Source of the DNA: Diaphorobacter sp. HDW4A
Lineage (GTDB): Bacteria; Pseudomonadota; Gammaproteobacteria; Burkholderiales; Burkholderiaceae_C
Reading direction: 5' to 3'
Assembly (NCBI RefSeq): GCF_011305995.1
Contig: NZ_CP049910.1
Coordinates: forward strand, 4,650,001-4,714,000
DNA: 64,000 nt
This document shows, piece by piece, positions 1 to 8,056 of this stretch. A program made the translations under genes and the position numbers. A model generated the notes under the pieces. It was given only the letters and a program-made list of their open reading frames with translations. It ran no database searches and had not been told where the DNA came from. Numbering within the stretch: position 1 is the first letter of the stretch; each line of letters opens with the position of its first letter.

Positions 1-589
1 CCGCTCCTTCCTGCATAGGTTCAGATGCATCATCACGCACCCAGGTCAGCGCGCGCATGCGCAGCAGATCCACAATGCCGACGAAGCCCGCCTCCGCGCC
101 GATGGGCAAGTGCACAGGCACTGCCTGCACGCCCAGGCGCTCGCGCATCGACGCGACCACGCGTTCGAAGTCCGCACCCGTGCGATCGAGCTTGTTCACG
201 AACGCGATGCGCGGCACCTCGTGCCGGTCGGCAAGACGCCAGTTGGTTTCGGTTTGTGGCTCCACGCCCGCGACACCATCGAGCACGACGACCGCGCCGT
301 CGAGCACGCGCAGCGCACGACCAACCTCGATGTTGAAGTCGATGTGGCCGGGCGTGTCGATCAGGTTGATCTGCACATCGCGCCAATGCACAGTGGTCGC
401 CGCGCTATTGATGGTGATGCCGCGACGCCGCTCCTCGGGATCGAAGTCCATGTGGGCCGCGCCATCGTGCACTTCGCCCATGCGATGGCTCTCGCCCGTG
501 TAGAAGAGAATGCGTTCGCTGGTGGTGGTCTTGCCCGCGTCGACGTGGGCAATGATGCCGATGTTGCGGATGTTTTTCGGGTAGTTCAT
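1..589 (-). CDS. fusA2: Elongation factor G paralogue (EF-G2), N-terminal part
   Basis: This is the N-terminal 196 codons of a translational GTPase of the EF-G family; the rest lies beyond the left edge. The start [12 protein letters not shown] leads into the P-loop ([12 protein letters not shown]), the switch I end (RRRGITI), the G3 box (DTPGH) and the G4 box (NKLDR). The sequence differs clearly from the canonical EF-G at 18900-21008, having [12 protein letters not shown] where that one has [12 protein letters not shown], so this is a second, divergent EF-G. In the family, second EF-Gs may act in translocation or mainly in ribosome recycling; the sequence here cannot decide. No neighbouring ribosomal genes are visible. 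Confidence 0.9.
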   Translation of the reverse strand, partial: MNYPKNIRNIGIIAHVDAGKTTTSERILFYTGESHRMGEVHDGAAHMDFDPEERRRGITINSAATTVHWRDVQINLIDTPGHIDFNIEVGRALRVLDGAVVVLDGVAGVEPQTETNWRLADRHEVPRIAFVNKLDRTGADFERVVASMRERLGVQAVPVHLPIGAEAGFVGIVDLLRMRALTWVRDDASEPMQEGA

Positions 590-602
590 GGTGAATCTTT
601 CC

Positions 603-636
603 GGCCTTCTTTCAAGCTTCAAGAAAGAAGAAGGCC
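603..636 (-). promoter_or_regulatory. Hairpin in leader of EF-G2 gene
   Basis: Perfect 9-bp inverted repeat GGCCTTCTT (603-611) and AAGAAGGCC (628-636), starting 14 nt upstream of the EF-G2 start codon at 589. It would fold in the mRNA leader close to the ribosome binding region. Its function is not known; the rest of 637-821 shows no gene or clear signal. Confidence 0.4.
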
Positions 637-821
637 TCATGTCGGGACGATCAAGCCGCCCCGGCATGGATTCACCGAAGCTGGCTCAGCTCAGAAATAC
701 AGTCGATCGGCCGGAACACTGGCGCACGCGTACACGCAGGTATCCCACGTTCCGGCGGTCGGAAATCGTGGCGATCAACTTGTCGAAGGTGCGGGTGAAC
801 ATGATTCAAAAATGAAAAGCG

Positions 822-862
822 GAAAAAAACAAAACCCCGGAAGACCTTGCCTGCCGGGGTTT
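822..862 (-). terminator. Rho-independent terminator downstream of norR
   Basis: Read on the minus strand, the perfect stem AAACCCCGG/CCGGGGTTT (832-840 and 853-861) is followed by a T-rich tract ending near 822. It lies about 155 nt after the norR stop. The stretch 863-1016 contains no convincing gene. Confidence 0.7.
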
Positions 863-1016
863 ATGAGCCGGAAGGACACTGCCTTCCGAATGCCATCGAA
901 AGGACGCAGCTATGCAGCGAACGTGATTTGGAGGGCGTTGAATTTGAACATTCGCATATTGTCGTACTTTCGCGAAATGCTTGCAATACGCGGTGCAGGT
1001 TGCGCGCAATGCGCTC

Positions 1017-2612
1017 TCACTGCAACGGCACGCCGAGGCGTCGAGCAAGTCGCTGCAGATTCGCACGATCAACCTGCAGCTCGCGCGCTGCGGCTGCCCA
1101 GCTCGATCCATTGCGCGCCAAGCTTTGTGCGATCAACTGACGCTCGTAGTGCTCCACGGCACTGCGCAGTCCGGTCACAGGTGCATGCTCCTCATCTGTC
1201 TGCACAGGCGCTGCCAAAGCAGCATCGGCAGAAGCTACGGCACGCTGCTGCATGCCATCCCCCAGATCCTGACGCCGCAGCGTGACGATGCGCGCACGAT
1301 ACGCATTCCGGTTGCCGGACTCCGATGCGCGACTCAGCGCCTTGAGCACCGCCCGACTGAGCAAGTGTTCGAGTTCACGCACATTGCCAGGCCAGTCATG
1401 CTGAAGCAGCGCGGCCTGCGCATCGACATCGAGCCGCAGACCGCCAAGCGCGAGCCGCGAGCGGTTCTCTTCCAGAAAGAAACCCGCGAGCTGCAGCACA
1501 TCGCTGTCGCGCTCGCGCAGCGCGGGCACCTGCAGCGGATACACGCTGAGACGATGAAAAAAATCCGCGCGCATGCGGCCCGCCTGCACTTCATTCGCAA
1601 GATCGCGGTTGGTCGCGGCAATGATGCGCACATCGACATGGTGCTCGCGATCCGAACCGAGGCGCTGCAGCTGACCGCTCTGCAGCACGCGCAGCAGTTT
1701 GGCCTGCACCGGCAGCGACAGCTCGCCCACCTCATCGAGAAACAGCGTGCTGCCATGCGCGTGCTCGAACTTGCCGCGCCGCTCAGACAATGCGCCGGTG
1801 AATGCGCCGCGCACATGGCCGAAGAGTTCGCTTTCCACCAGACTTTCGGGAAGCGCTGCGCAATTGATGCTCACCAGCGGCCGGTTCGCACGCAGCGAGC
1901 GCGCATGCACGGCCTGAGCAACGAGTTCCTTGCCAACGCCCGTCTCGCCGGTGATCAGCACCGTCAAATCGCTCTCGGCCACCAGCGCGATGTCAGCTTT
2001 GAGCTTCTGCATCACCGGGCTTTGGCCAACCAGATTGCGAGGCGCGAACGCCTCGGTGTCGTCGCTGCGCCCCGCCCCCACATGAGCCGCAGTGCGCGCA
2101 AGCTGACTCACGCGTTCCGCCGTCGTCACCGTGGCCGCCGCAAGATTGCTGAAGGCCTGCAGCACGGCCAGTGAATGCGGATCGGACAAGCGTCCTTCCT
2201 CGATCGCATCCAGCGTGAGCAGGCCCCAGGTCACGCCGCCGACCTGCAGTACGCAACCCATGCAGTCGTGCACATGCAGCGATGCATGCGGTGCGTTGAC
2301 CAGCCCGTCGTAGGGATCCGGCAACGGGCTGTCGGGAGCAAAGCGCATAGCCTGCCCCGCCGCCATCAACTGCGCGAAACGCGGATGCTCGGCAATGCGA
2401 AAACGCCTGCCCAGAGCGTCGGGCACCAGCCCGTCAATCGCGAGCGGACGCAGCCACTCGCCATCCTCCAGTTTCAGCAGCGCGGCGGCATCAGCGGGAA
2501 GCACGGTCCGCAACGCCGCCAGCAGCCGACGCAGCCGCTCGCGCTCAGGCAGCTCCTGCGCCAGATCGGCGACCAGCGGAATGAGGGCATGCAGCGTGGC
2601 GGAGATAGTCAA
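1017..2612 (-). CDS. norR: NorR-type NO-responsive sigma54 activator
   Basis: This is a sigma54-dependent transcription activator of about 531 residues. It has an N-terminal GAF sensor, a central AAA+ domain and a C-terminal Fis-type helix-turn-helix. Walker A is GETGVGKE and the sigma54 contact loop is GAFTGA. The GAF domain keeps the residues known in E. coli NorR to surround the non-haem iron: the LPDPYDG segment, a Cys after VHD, and LTLD. I chose the TTG start at 2612 because GGAG lies 5 nt upstream and the alignment with NorR begins there; a TTG at 2633 would add seven residues but has no ribosome binding site. It is divergent from hmp and is its evident regulator. Confidence 0.93.
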   Translation of the reverse strand: MTISATLHALIPLVADLAQELPERERLRRLLAALRTVLPADAAALLKLEDGEWLRPLAIDGLVPDALGRRFRIAEHPRFAQLMAAGQAMRFAPDSPLPDPYDGLVNAPHASLHVHDCMGCVLQVGGVTWGLLTLDAIEEGRLSDPHSLAVLQAFSNLAAATVTTAERVSQLARTAAHVGAGRSDDTEAFAPRNLVGQSPVMQKLKADIALVAESDLTVLITGETGVGKELVAQAVHARSLRANRPLVSINCAALPESLVESELFGHVRGAFTGALSERRGKFEHAHGSTLFLDEVGELSLPVQAKLLRVLQSGQLQRLGSDREHHVDVRIIAATNRDLANEVQAGRMRADFFHRLSVYPLQVPALRERDSDVLQLAGFFLEENRSRLALGGLRLDVDAQAALLQHDWPGNVRELEHLLSRAVLKALSRASESGNRNAYRARIVTLRRQDLGDGMQQRAVASADAALAAPVQTDEEHAPVTGLRSAVEHYERQLIAQSLARNGSSWAAAARELQVDRANLQRLARRLGVPLQ

Positions 2613-2618
2613 TTTGAC
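2608..2618. promoter_or_regulatory. NorR box 1
   Basis: GTCAATTTGAC fits the NorR consensus GT-N7-AC with inverted GTCA/TGAC arms. It covers the start codon and ribosome binding site of norR, so NorR bound here could also limit its own expression. Confidence 0.7.
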
Positions 2619-2628
2619 TCCATGTGCC

Positions 2629-2639
2629 GTCAAAAAGAC
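2629..2639. promoter_or_regulatory. NorR box 2
   Basis: GTCAAAAAGAC keeps the GT-N7-AC core with one imperfect arm. Its centre is 21 bp from box 1. Confidence 0.6.
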
Positions 2640-2653
2640 GCAAATTGATGAAA

Positions 2654-2664
2654 GTCATATTGAC
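2654..2664. promoter_or_regulatory. NorR box 3
   Basis: GTCATATTGAC has perfect inverted GTCA/TGAC arms and is centred 25 bp from box 2. Three enhancer boxes upstream of a sigma54 promoter match the known E. coli norVW arrangement. Confidence 0.7.
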
Positions 2665-2705
2665 TCATATTTCAGCAAACCTTTGTCAGGCAATGGATTT
2701 TCAAC

Positions 2706-2721
2706 TGGCATGCCGATTGCA
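2706..2721 (+). promoter_or_regulatory. Sigma54 (-24/-12) promoter of hmp
   Basis: TGGCATG-N4-TTGCA matches the sigma54 consensus, with the GG at 2707-2708 and the GC at 2719-2720. Transcription should start near 2732, placing the three NorR boxes about 70-120 bp upstream, a normal enhancer distance. The hmp start codon follows at 2774. Confidence 0.8.
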
Positions 2722-2773
2722 AAGAAGTGAGCAGACACCTTTTCAAAGCCATACACAAGGAGCTTTTTCACCG

Positions 2774-3952
2774 ATGCTGACCGAACAACAGAAAAACATC
2801 GTCCGTTCCACCGTCCCGCTGTTGGAGACCGGCGGCGAGGCGCTCACCACGCACTTTTACCAAATCATGCTTGCCGAACACGCCGAGGTGCGCCCGCTGT
2901 TCAACTCCGCTCACCAGCAAAGCGGCGCGCAGCCGCGGGCGCTCGCGCACAGCGTGCTCATGTACGCCAAGCACATCGACCGCCTCGAGGCACTCGGCAA
3001 CCTGCCTGCGCAGATCATCAACAAGCATGTGGCGCTGCAAGTGCAGCCGGAACACTACCCCATCGTCGGCAGTTGCCTGCTGCGCGCGATCCGCGAGGTG
3101 CTGGGCGCAGACATTGCCACCGACGAAGTGCTGACTGCATGGGGCGCCGCCTACCAGCAACTGGCCGACATCCTGATTGGCGCGGAAGCCCAAGCCTACG
3201 ACCGCAATGCCGGCGTCGACGGTGGCTGGCGCGGCGCGCGTGCCTTCATCGTGCGCAAGAAGGTGCAGGAGAGCAGCGAGATCACGTCGCTGCACCTCGT
3301 GCCCGCCGATGGCGGCAACGTCATGGCGCACGAGCCTGGTCAATACATCGGCCTGCGTTTGGTCATCGATGGCGCAGAACAGCGCCGCAACTATTCACTC
3401 TCCGCACCGAGCAATGGTGAGAGCCTGCGCATCAGCGTGAAGCGCGAAAGCGGCGGCAAGGCATCCAACCATCTGCACGACACCGTCAAGGAAGGCGACA
3501 CGCTACAGGTGTTCCCTCCGGCAGGCAACTTCACGCTCAAGGAGACCGACCGCCCACTGGTGCTGATCAGCGGCGGCGTGGGCATCACCCCGACCCTGCC
3601 GATGCTGCAAGCAGCACTGCAGGGTGACCGCGAAATCACCTTCATCCACTGCGCGCGCGAACGCGGCGTGCACGCGTTCCGTGAACAGATCGATACGCTC
3701 GCAAAGCAGCATCCACAGCTCACGCGTCACTATTGTTACGACCACGCCACAGCAGATGACGATGTGAGTGCGCAGGGTCTGCTGACAGCGCGGCAGCTCG
3801 GCGACTGGCTGCCGGCATCGCGCAATGCCGACGTGTACTTTCTCGGCCCACGCGGATTCATGCGCTCAGTGAAGCAATCGCTTGCGCAGCTGGGCGTGCC
3901 ACAGGAGCAAGTGCACTACGAGTTCTTTGGCCCCGCTGAAGCGCTTGACTGA
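2774..3952 (+). CDS. hmp: Flavohaemoprotein, nitric oxide dioxygenase
   Basis: This cytoplasmic enzyme of 392 residues oxidises NO to nitrate with O2, FAD and NAD(P)H. An N-terminal globin domain (about 1-140) begins MLTEQQKNIVRSTVPLL. It is followed by a ferredoxin-reductase FAD domain with the RNYSLS flavin motif and an NAD domain with SGGVGITPTLPML; it ends near the family-typical EFFGP. The length is normal for Hmp (about 395). The ATG at 2774 starts the globin domain; AAGGAG lies about 11 nt upstream. The frame is open further upstream (to 2624), but that part overlaps the sigma54 promoter and is not coding. Confidence 0.97.
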   Translation: MLTEQQKNIVRSTVPLLETGGEALTTHFYQIMLAEHAEVRPLFNSAHQQSGAQPRALAHSVLMYAKHIDRLEALGNLPAQIINKHVALQVQPEHYPIVGSCLLRAIREVLGADIATDEVLTAWGAAYQQLADILIGAEAQAYDRNAGVDGGWRGARAFIVRKKVQESSEITSLHLVPADGGNVMAHEPGQYIGLRLVIDGAEQRRNYSLSAPSNGESLRISVKRESGGKASNHLHDTVKEGDTLQVFPPAGNFTLKETDRPLVLISGGVGITPTLPMLQAALQGDREITFIHCARERGVHAFREQIDTLAKQHPQLTRHYCYDHATADDDVSAQGLLTARQLGDWLPASRNADVYFLGPRGFMRSVKQSLAQLGVPQEQVHYEFFGPAEALD

Positions 3953-3962
3953 AGACCGCCGC

Positions 3963-4005
3963 AAATGATCTGCGCTGCGGCCTCAGCCGCCGCTGCAGAT
4001 CATTT
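3963..4005. terminator. Dyad between hmp and ptsI, possible bidirectional terminator
   Basis: An 11-bp perfect inverted repeat AAATGATCTGC (3963-3973) and GCAGATCATTT (3995-4005) starts 10 nt after the hmp stop. It includes the last codons and the stop of ptsI. The T-tracts beyond the arms are short, so termination may be partial. Confidence 0.5.
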
Positions 4006-5743
4006 CTGGCTCATCGCTGTCGAGCACCATCCGGGCCCACTCGGTGAGCTTGCCCGCATCGGCCCGCAGAATCTCCTGCTTGACCGCCAGAATCTGCGCC
4101 GGATGCATCGAGAAACTGCGCAGGCCGAAGCCGAGCAGCAGCTTGGTCATCGTCACGTCACCGGCCATTTCGCCGCAGACGCTGACCTCCTTGCCCGCCT
4201 CGTTCGCCGCAGCGATCACATCGGCTATCAGACGCAGCACGGCCGGATGCATCGGGTCGTAGAGATGCGCAACGGCTTCGTCCGCGCGATCAATGGCGAG
4301 CGTGTACTGCACCAGGTCATTCGTGCCGATGGAGAGGTAGTCGAAATACTTCAGGAAACTGCGCACCATGAGCGCGGCGGCCGGTACTTCGATCATCGCG
4401 CCGATCTTGAGGTCACCGTACGGCACACCGCGCATGTCGAGCTCGGAGCGAGCGATGTCGAGCTGCGCAAGCGTCTGCCGGATCTCGCCCACGCCGGACA
4501 GCATGGGAAACAGCAGATGCACCGGCCCATGCACCGCCGCACGCAGGATCGCGCGCAGCTGGGCACGGAACATCACCGCATCGGCCAGGCTCCAGCGAAT
4601 CGCACGCAGCCCCAAAGCGGGATTGAGCACCGAGTGCTCGCGCTGGCCTTTGTCAAGCGGTTTGTCCGCACCGATGTCGATCGTGCGGATCGTCACGGGG
4701 GCGCCTTTCATCCCCTCGAGTGCCTCACAATATGACGTGTACTGCTCATCCTCGTCAGGCATTTTTCCGGCCCGGCCCATGAACAGGAATTCGGTGCGAA
4801 ACAGGCCCACACCGGCCGCGCCACCGCGCATCGCAGCCTCGCAATCGCCGGGGCGTTCAATGTTGGCCAGCAATTCAATCGACTGCCCGTCGAGCGTGAC
4901 GGCTGGCGTATGCCGCAAGCGTGACAGGCGTTCGCGTTCGAGCGACACCTGACGCCGACGAAACCCATACTCTTCGAGAATGATGGATGACGGATTGACG
5001 ATCACCACGCCAGCGTCGCCATCAATGACGACCCAGTCGTCCTGGCGCACCAACTGGCTGGCGCTGCGTGCGCCGACCACCGCCGGGATGTCCATGCTGC
5101 GAGCCACGATGGCAGTGTGTGATGTTTTGCCACCCACGTCGGTGATGAAGCCCGCGAACACGCTGCTCTTGAACTGCAACATGTCGGCTGGCGAAAGGTC
5201 GTTGGCGACCAGCACCAATGGGTCTTCAGCAAAGTCTTCGCCGAGACCGGTGAGCGTGGGCTGCGCCCTGCGCGGACTGGCTGGCGGCGCCACCGGGCTG
5301 GCAACGCCGCGCATATAGCGCAGAATGCGTTCGGCCACCTGTTCCAGATCGGCCTTGCGCTCGCGCAGGTACTCGTCTTCCATCTCGTCGAACTGACGCG
5401 TGATGAGTTCAAGCTGTGTGGTCAGTGCCCACTCGGCGTTGTAGAGGCGGTCAGAGATCCAGCGCTTGACGCCGTTCTCGAGCAGCTCGTCCTGCAGCAG
5501 CATCAGATGCACATCGAGCAGCGCGGCCAGCTCGTGCGGCACGTCCGCTGGCAGGTCTTCCTGCATGCGTTTGAGCTCTTCGACCACGGTGTCCCGCGCT
5601 CGGCGCACACGCTTGATTTCGTCGAGCACCTGTGTTGGCTCGATGAAATAGTGCACCACTTCCATGCGGCTCGATACCGCGATCACGGCCCTGCCTATGG
5701 CGATTCCTGGAGCCACCGCCAATCCATGTATTGCGAATGTCAT
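3983..5743 (-). CDS. ptsI: PEP-protein phosphotransferase, enzyme I
   Basis: Enzyme I takes the phosphoryl group from phosphoenolpyruvate onto a histidine and passes it to HPr. The protein has 586 residues. The active His is near residue 209 in GGKTSHTAIVARS, and the C-terminal PEP-binding barrel has the CGEMAGD motif with the conserved Cys. It lies downstream of the EIIA and ptsH genes on the same strand, 117 nt after ptsH. No EIIB or EIIC gene is visible, so the relay here is probably regulatory, as in many betaproteobacteria (inference). Confidence 0.96.
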   Translation of the reverse strand: MTFAIHGLAVAPGIAIGRAVIAVSSRMEVVHYFIEPTQVLDEIKRVRRARDTVVEELKRMQEDLPADVPHELAALLDVHLMLLQDELLENGVKRWISDRLYNAEWALTTQLELITRQFDEMEDEYLRERKADLEQVAERILRYMRGVASPVAPPASPRRAQPTLTGLGEDFAEDPLVLVANDLSPADMLQFKSSVFAGFITDVGGKTSHTAIVARSMDIPAVVGARSASQLVRQDDWVVIDGDAGVVIVNPSSIILEEYGFRRRQVSLERERLSRLRHTPAVTLDGQSIELLANIERPGDCEAAMRGGAAGVGLFRTEFLFMGRAGKMPDEDEQYTSYCEALEGMKGAPVTIRTIDIGADKPLDKGQREHSVLNPALGLRAIRWSLADAVMFRAQLRAILRAAVHGPVHLLFPMLSGVGEIRQTLAQLDIARSELDMRGVPYGDLKIGAMIEVPAAALMVRSFLKYFDYLSIGTNDLVQYTLAIDRADEAVAHLYDPMHPAVLRLIADVIAAANEAGKEVSVCGEMAGDVTMTKLLLGFGLRSFSMHPAQILAVKQEILRADAGKLTEWARMVLDSDEPEMICSGG

Positions 5744-5860
5744 GGTCGCTCAGCCTCCAATTTTTATCCCTGCAACGGCACAACCCATCGCTTCATGCCG
5801 CAGCGTTCCTTGCTTCGAACCTCATGCCTGCCAGCCGCACGTGCAACAGGCGGACTTCGC

Positions 5861-6130
5861 TCATTCGCCTTCGCCGAATTTTCCGTCAATCAACGCGATG
5901 AGCGCGTCCATCGATTCGGCTTCCTGCTCGCCATCGGTCTCGATCTCGATCTCGGTGCCGATACCAGCCGCCAGCATCATGACACCCATGATGCTCTTGG
6001 CATTCACACGGCGCTCGCCGCGCGAGATCCACACGTCGCACGGGCAACTGCCTGCCAGCTTGGTGAGCTTGGCCGACGCACGGGCGTGCAGTCCCAATTT
6101 ATTGCTGATGATGATGCTTTTCTTGATCAT
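5861..6130 (-). CDS. ptsH: Phosphocarrier protein HPr
   Basis: This protein of 89 residues carries phosphate from enzyme I to EIIA. The phosphorylated His is near position 15 in KLGLHARAS. A Ser in AKSIMGVMML occupies the regulatory Ser46-type site. The start lies inside the 3' end of the EIIA gene (32-bp overlap), which suggests translational coupling. The C-terminal tail is acidic. Confidence 0.95.
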   Translation of the reverse strand: MIKKSIIISNKLGLHARASAKLTKLAGSCPCDVWISRGERRVNAKSIMGVMMLAAGIGTEIEIETDGEQEAESMDALIALIDGKFGEGE

Positions 6131-6551
6131 TTGTAGAACTGTTCATTCGAACCTGATTCTGGGGCGCGGACGGCGCAACCTGCATCACGCCCTGCGTGCC
6201 ACCCGCCATGGCGCGCGCCACGAGCGAATCGAGTTCTTCTCTGCGATAGCACACGGAGCGCAGCAGCATGGGTAGGTTCACGCCGCAAATCAGGCGCACA
6301 CGCGTGCCATCCGTGAGGCGCTGGGCCACATTGCAGGGCGTGGCGCCAAACACGTCGGTGAGCAGCAGTATGGGACCCGCATGCTGGTCGAGCATGACCT
6401 GCGCCGCGGCCTGCGTTTCTTCCGGTGGCTCATTGGGCGGAACGTCCAAGGCCAAAACTTCATCCTCGCATTCGGGAAACACGTGAAGCGCACATTCGCG
6501 CAGCGCATGTGCCAAGGGTGCGTGAGCGATGATGAGAATATGCGTCGTCAT
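6099..6551 (-). CDS. PTS EIIA component, mannose/fructose (Man) family
   Basis: This is a soluble EIIA-Man-type protein of 150 residues. It begins MTTHILIIAHAPLAHAL, where the first His after the initial strand (position 9) aligns with the phosphorylated His10 of ManX. The TDVFGATPCN segment is typical of the family. The C-terminus is a polar, His-rich tail. It is first in the EIIA-ptsH-ptsI unit and overlaps ptsH. With no membrane permease gene seen, it probably serves regulation rather than sugar transport (inference). The ATG at 6551 was chosen because the upstream extension has no family similarity. Confidence 0.88.
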   Translation of the reverse strand: MTTHILIIAHAPLAHALRECALHVFPECEDEVLALDVPPNEPPEETQAAAQVMLDQHAGPILLLTDVFGATPCNVAQRLTDGTRVRLICGVNLPMLLRSVCYRREELDSLVARAMAGGTQGVMQVAPSAPQNQVRMNSSTNDQEKHHHQQ

Positions 6552-6689
6552 GTTGGAAGATATCTGGAAGCCATTATGGCGGTATGCCGACATGCGCATG
6601 CTGCCCGCGCCATTGAAACCAGTGATGCGATAAGCAAACAATCGTTGCAACCCGGGTTTTCAGGGGTGCGCGTGCGCGCTGTAAACAGC

Positions 6690-7280
6690 CTATTGCAACG
6701 TGATCGACTCCAGAAAACCGTCAGCCATAGCGTCGTCCCGCTTGTCAGCGTAGACCACCGCATGCACGAGTTGCACCTTGCCGCCGTTGAGCCGCGCCAC
6801 CCAGACCGCATCCACCTGCACGCTGCTGCCGTCGGGCCTGCGCCCCACGCTCTGCATGCGAACAGACTGCGGCACATTCAACCCGCCCTTGCGCGAGAAG
6901 GCGCGCTCCTCTGGCGGCGTTCCAGATGATTGTTTGGGCAATTGCAGCTGCGCTCGCACGGCATCGTGCCAGAGCGAGAGTACGCTGCTGATGCGCGATG
7001 GATCGCTCAGCTCCATCCACGACATCGCGAACAGCGCCCCTTTGGCCTCGCAGCCGATCATGGAGAGCTCGACATTGTCATGCCCCAGCTCCACGGTCTT
7101 CGAGCCATGGTCGGGCTTACAGGGCAGCGAGACGGTCAGATGCGCGCTCTCGACCGGCACATTGCGCCAGTTGAGCGCGGGACTGCAGGCGGCAAGCGAC
7201 AGCGCCGCACACGCTACCAAAGCCAGAGCACACAAAGCGCGTCGCACGGATGTCTGCGGAAGGGTGCCAAATGCTTGCAT
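6690..7280 (-). CDS. Hypothetical lipoprotein
   Basis: This protein of 196 residues has a long hydrophobic signal peptide with a clear lipobox (SLAAC) near residue 32, so it is predicted to be membrane-anchored and exported. I do not recognise the mature domain. It contains a few Cys (SLPCK, MIGCEAK) and a C-terminal part ending GFLESITLQ. It sits between the PTS genes and a divergent thioredoxin-like gene. The function is unknown. Confidence 0.75.
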   Translation of the reverse strand: MQAFGTLPQTSVRRALCALALVACAALSLAACSPALNWRNVPVESAHLTVSLPCKPDHGSKTVELGHDNVELSMIGCEAKGALFAMSWMELSDPSRISSVLSLWHDAVRAQLQLPKQSSGTPPEERAFSRKGGLNVPQSVRMQSVGRRPDGSSVQVDAVWVARLNGGKVQLVHAVVYADKRDDAMADGFLESITLQ

Positions 7281-7474
7281 GTGACGATTATGGAGTCAGC
7301 CTGCGCCAGAAGACTTCAGGGCCATCCCTTGCACGACACGATAGAACTTTTGGCGCCAGGGCAGCTCTATCTTCCCAAGCCCTCGTTTATCGGGTTGCGG
7401 CACAATGGGAGCCGATGCCCGGCAGGCGGTCTTCGATGGAACGACGAGCGGCGCGTCCTCTCAGGAACGATGAA

Positions 7475-7978
7475 ATGAATTTCAAAAAGTGGCTGGCCGC
7501 CGCCGTGGTGGTGGCATTTGCAGGCGCAGGCGCCTGGGTTTTCCTCGGCACCGGCACATCGCCCGCGCCGCAATCGACCTTTGTGCTGCTGGACGGCTCC
7601 ACCAAGACCACCGACCAGATGAAGGGCCGCGTGACGCTGGTGAACTTCTGGGCCACAAGCTGCACCACGTGTGTCGCGGAGATGCCCGAGATCATCAGCA
7701 CCTACCAGAAATACAAGGACAAGGGCTTCGACACGCTGGCCGTTGCCATGCAGTACGATCCACCAGCCTATGTGGTGAACTACGCCGAATCGCGCAAGCT
7801 GCCATTTCAGATCGCCATCGACAACACCGGCGCCAACGCCAAGGCCTGGGGCGACGTGAAGCTCACGCCCTCCACCTTCATTGTGGACAAGCAAGGCAAG
7901 ATCGTGAAATCCTTCGTCGGTGCGCCCGATTTCGCAGAGCTGCACAAGCTGATCGAAAAGCTGCTCTCGGAAGCCTGA
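7475..7978 (+). CDS. TlpA-family thioredoxin-like protein
   Basis: This is a periplasmic disulfide reductase-like protein of 167 residues. An N-terminal membrane anchor (about 5-27) precedes a TlpA/AhpC-TSA fold. The redox motif is CTTC in NFWATSCTTC, near residue 65. The cis-Pro loop TPSTFIVD and the downstream KIVKSFVG strand are typical. Members supply electrons for cytochrome c maturation or similar periplasmic thiol exchange; the specific partner is unknown. The convergent neighbour is a c-type cytochrome gene, which fits such a role. Confidence 0.88.
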   Translation: MNFKKWLAAAVVVAFAGAGAWVFLGTGTSPAPQSTFVLLDGSTKTTDQMKGRVTLVNFWATSCTTCVAEMPEIISTYQKYKDKGFDTLAVAMQYDPPAYVVNYAESRKLPFQIAIDNTGANAKAWGDVKLTPSTFIVDKQGKIVKSFVGAPDFAELHKLIEKLLSEA

Positions 7979-8002
7979 TCGGCACGCGATTGCCCAAAGC
8001 AC

Positions 8003-8036
8003 AAGAGGCCGACTCCAGCGCTGGAGTCGGCCTCTT
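8003..8036. terminator. Bidirectional Rho-independent terminator
   Basis: A perfect 16-bp inverted repeat, AAGAGGCCGACTCCAG (8003-8018) and its complement (8021-8036), sits between the convergent thioredoxin-like and cytochrome c' genes. It is followed by short T-tracts on both sides. Confidence 0.85.
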
Positions 8037-8056
8037 TGCCTTGTGAGGATTGAAGC

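Noticed and set aside
588..815. 75-codon frame in the gap after EF-G2
   Set aside because: No family, no ribosome binding site, and it overlaps the EF-G2 leader.
2624..2773. N-terminal extension of hmp by 50 codons
   Set aside because: The stretch contains the NorR boxes and the sigma54 promoter, and the globin domain starts at 2774.
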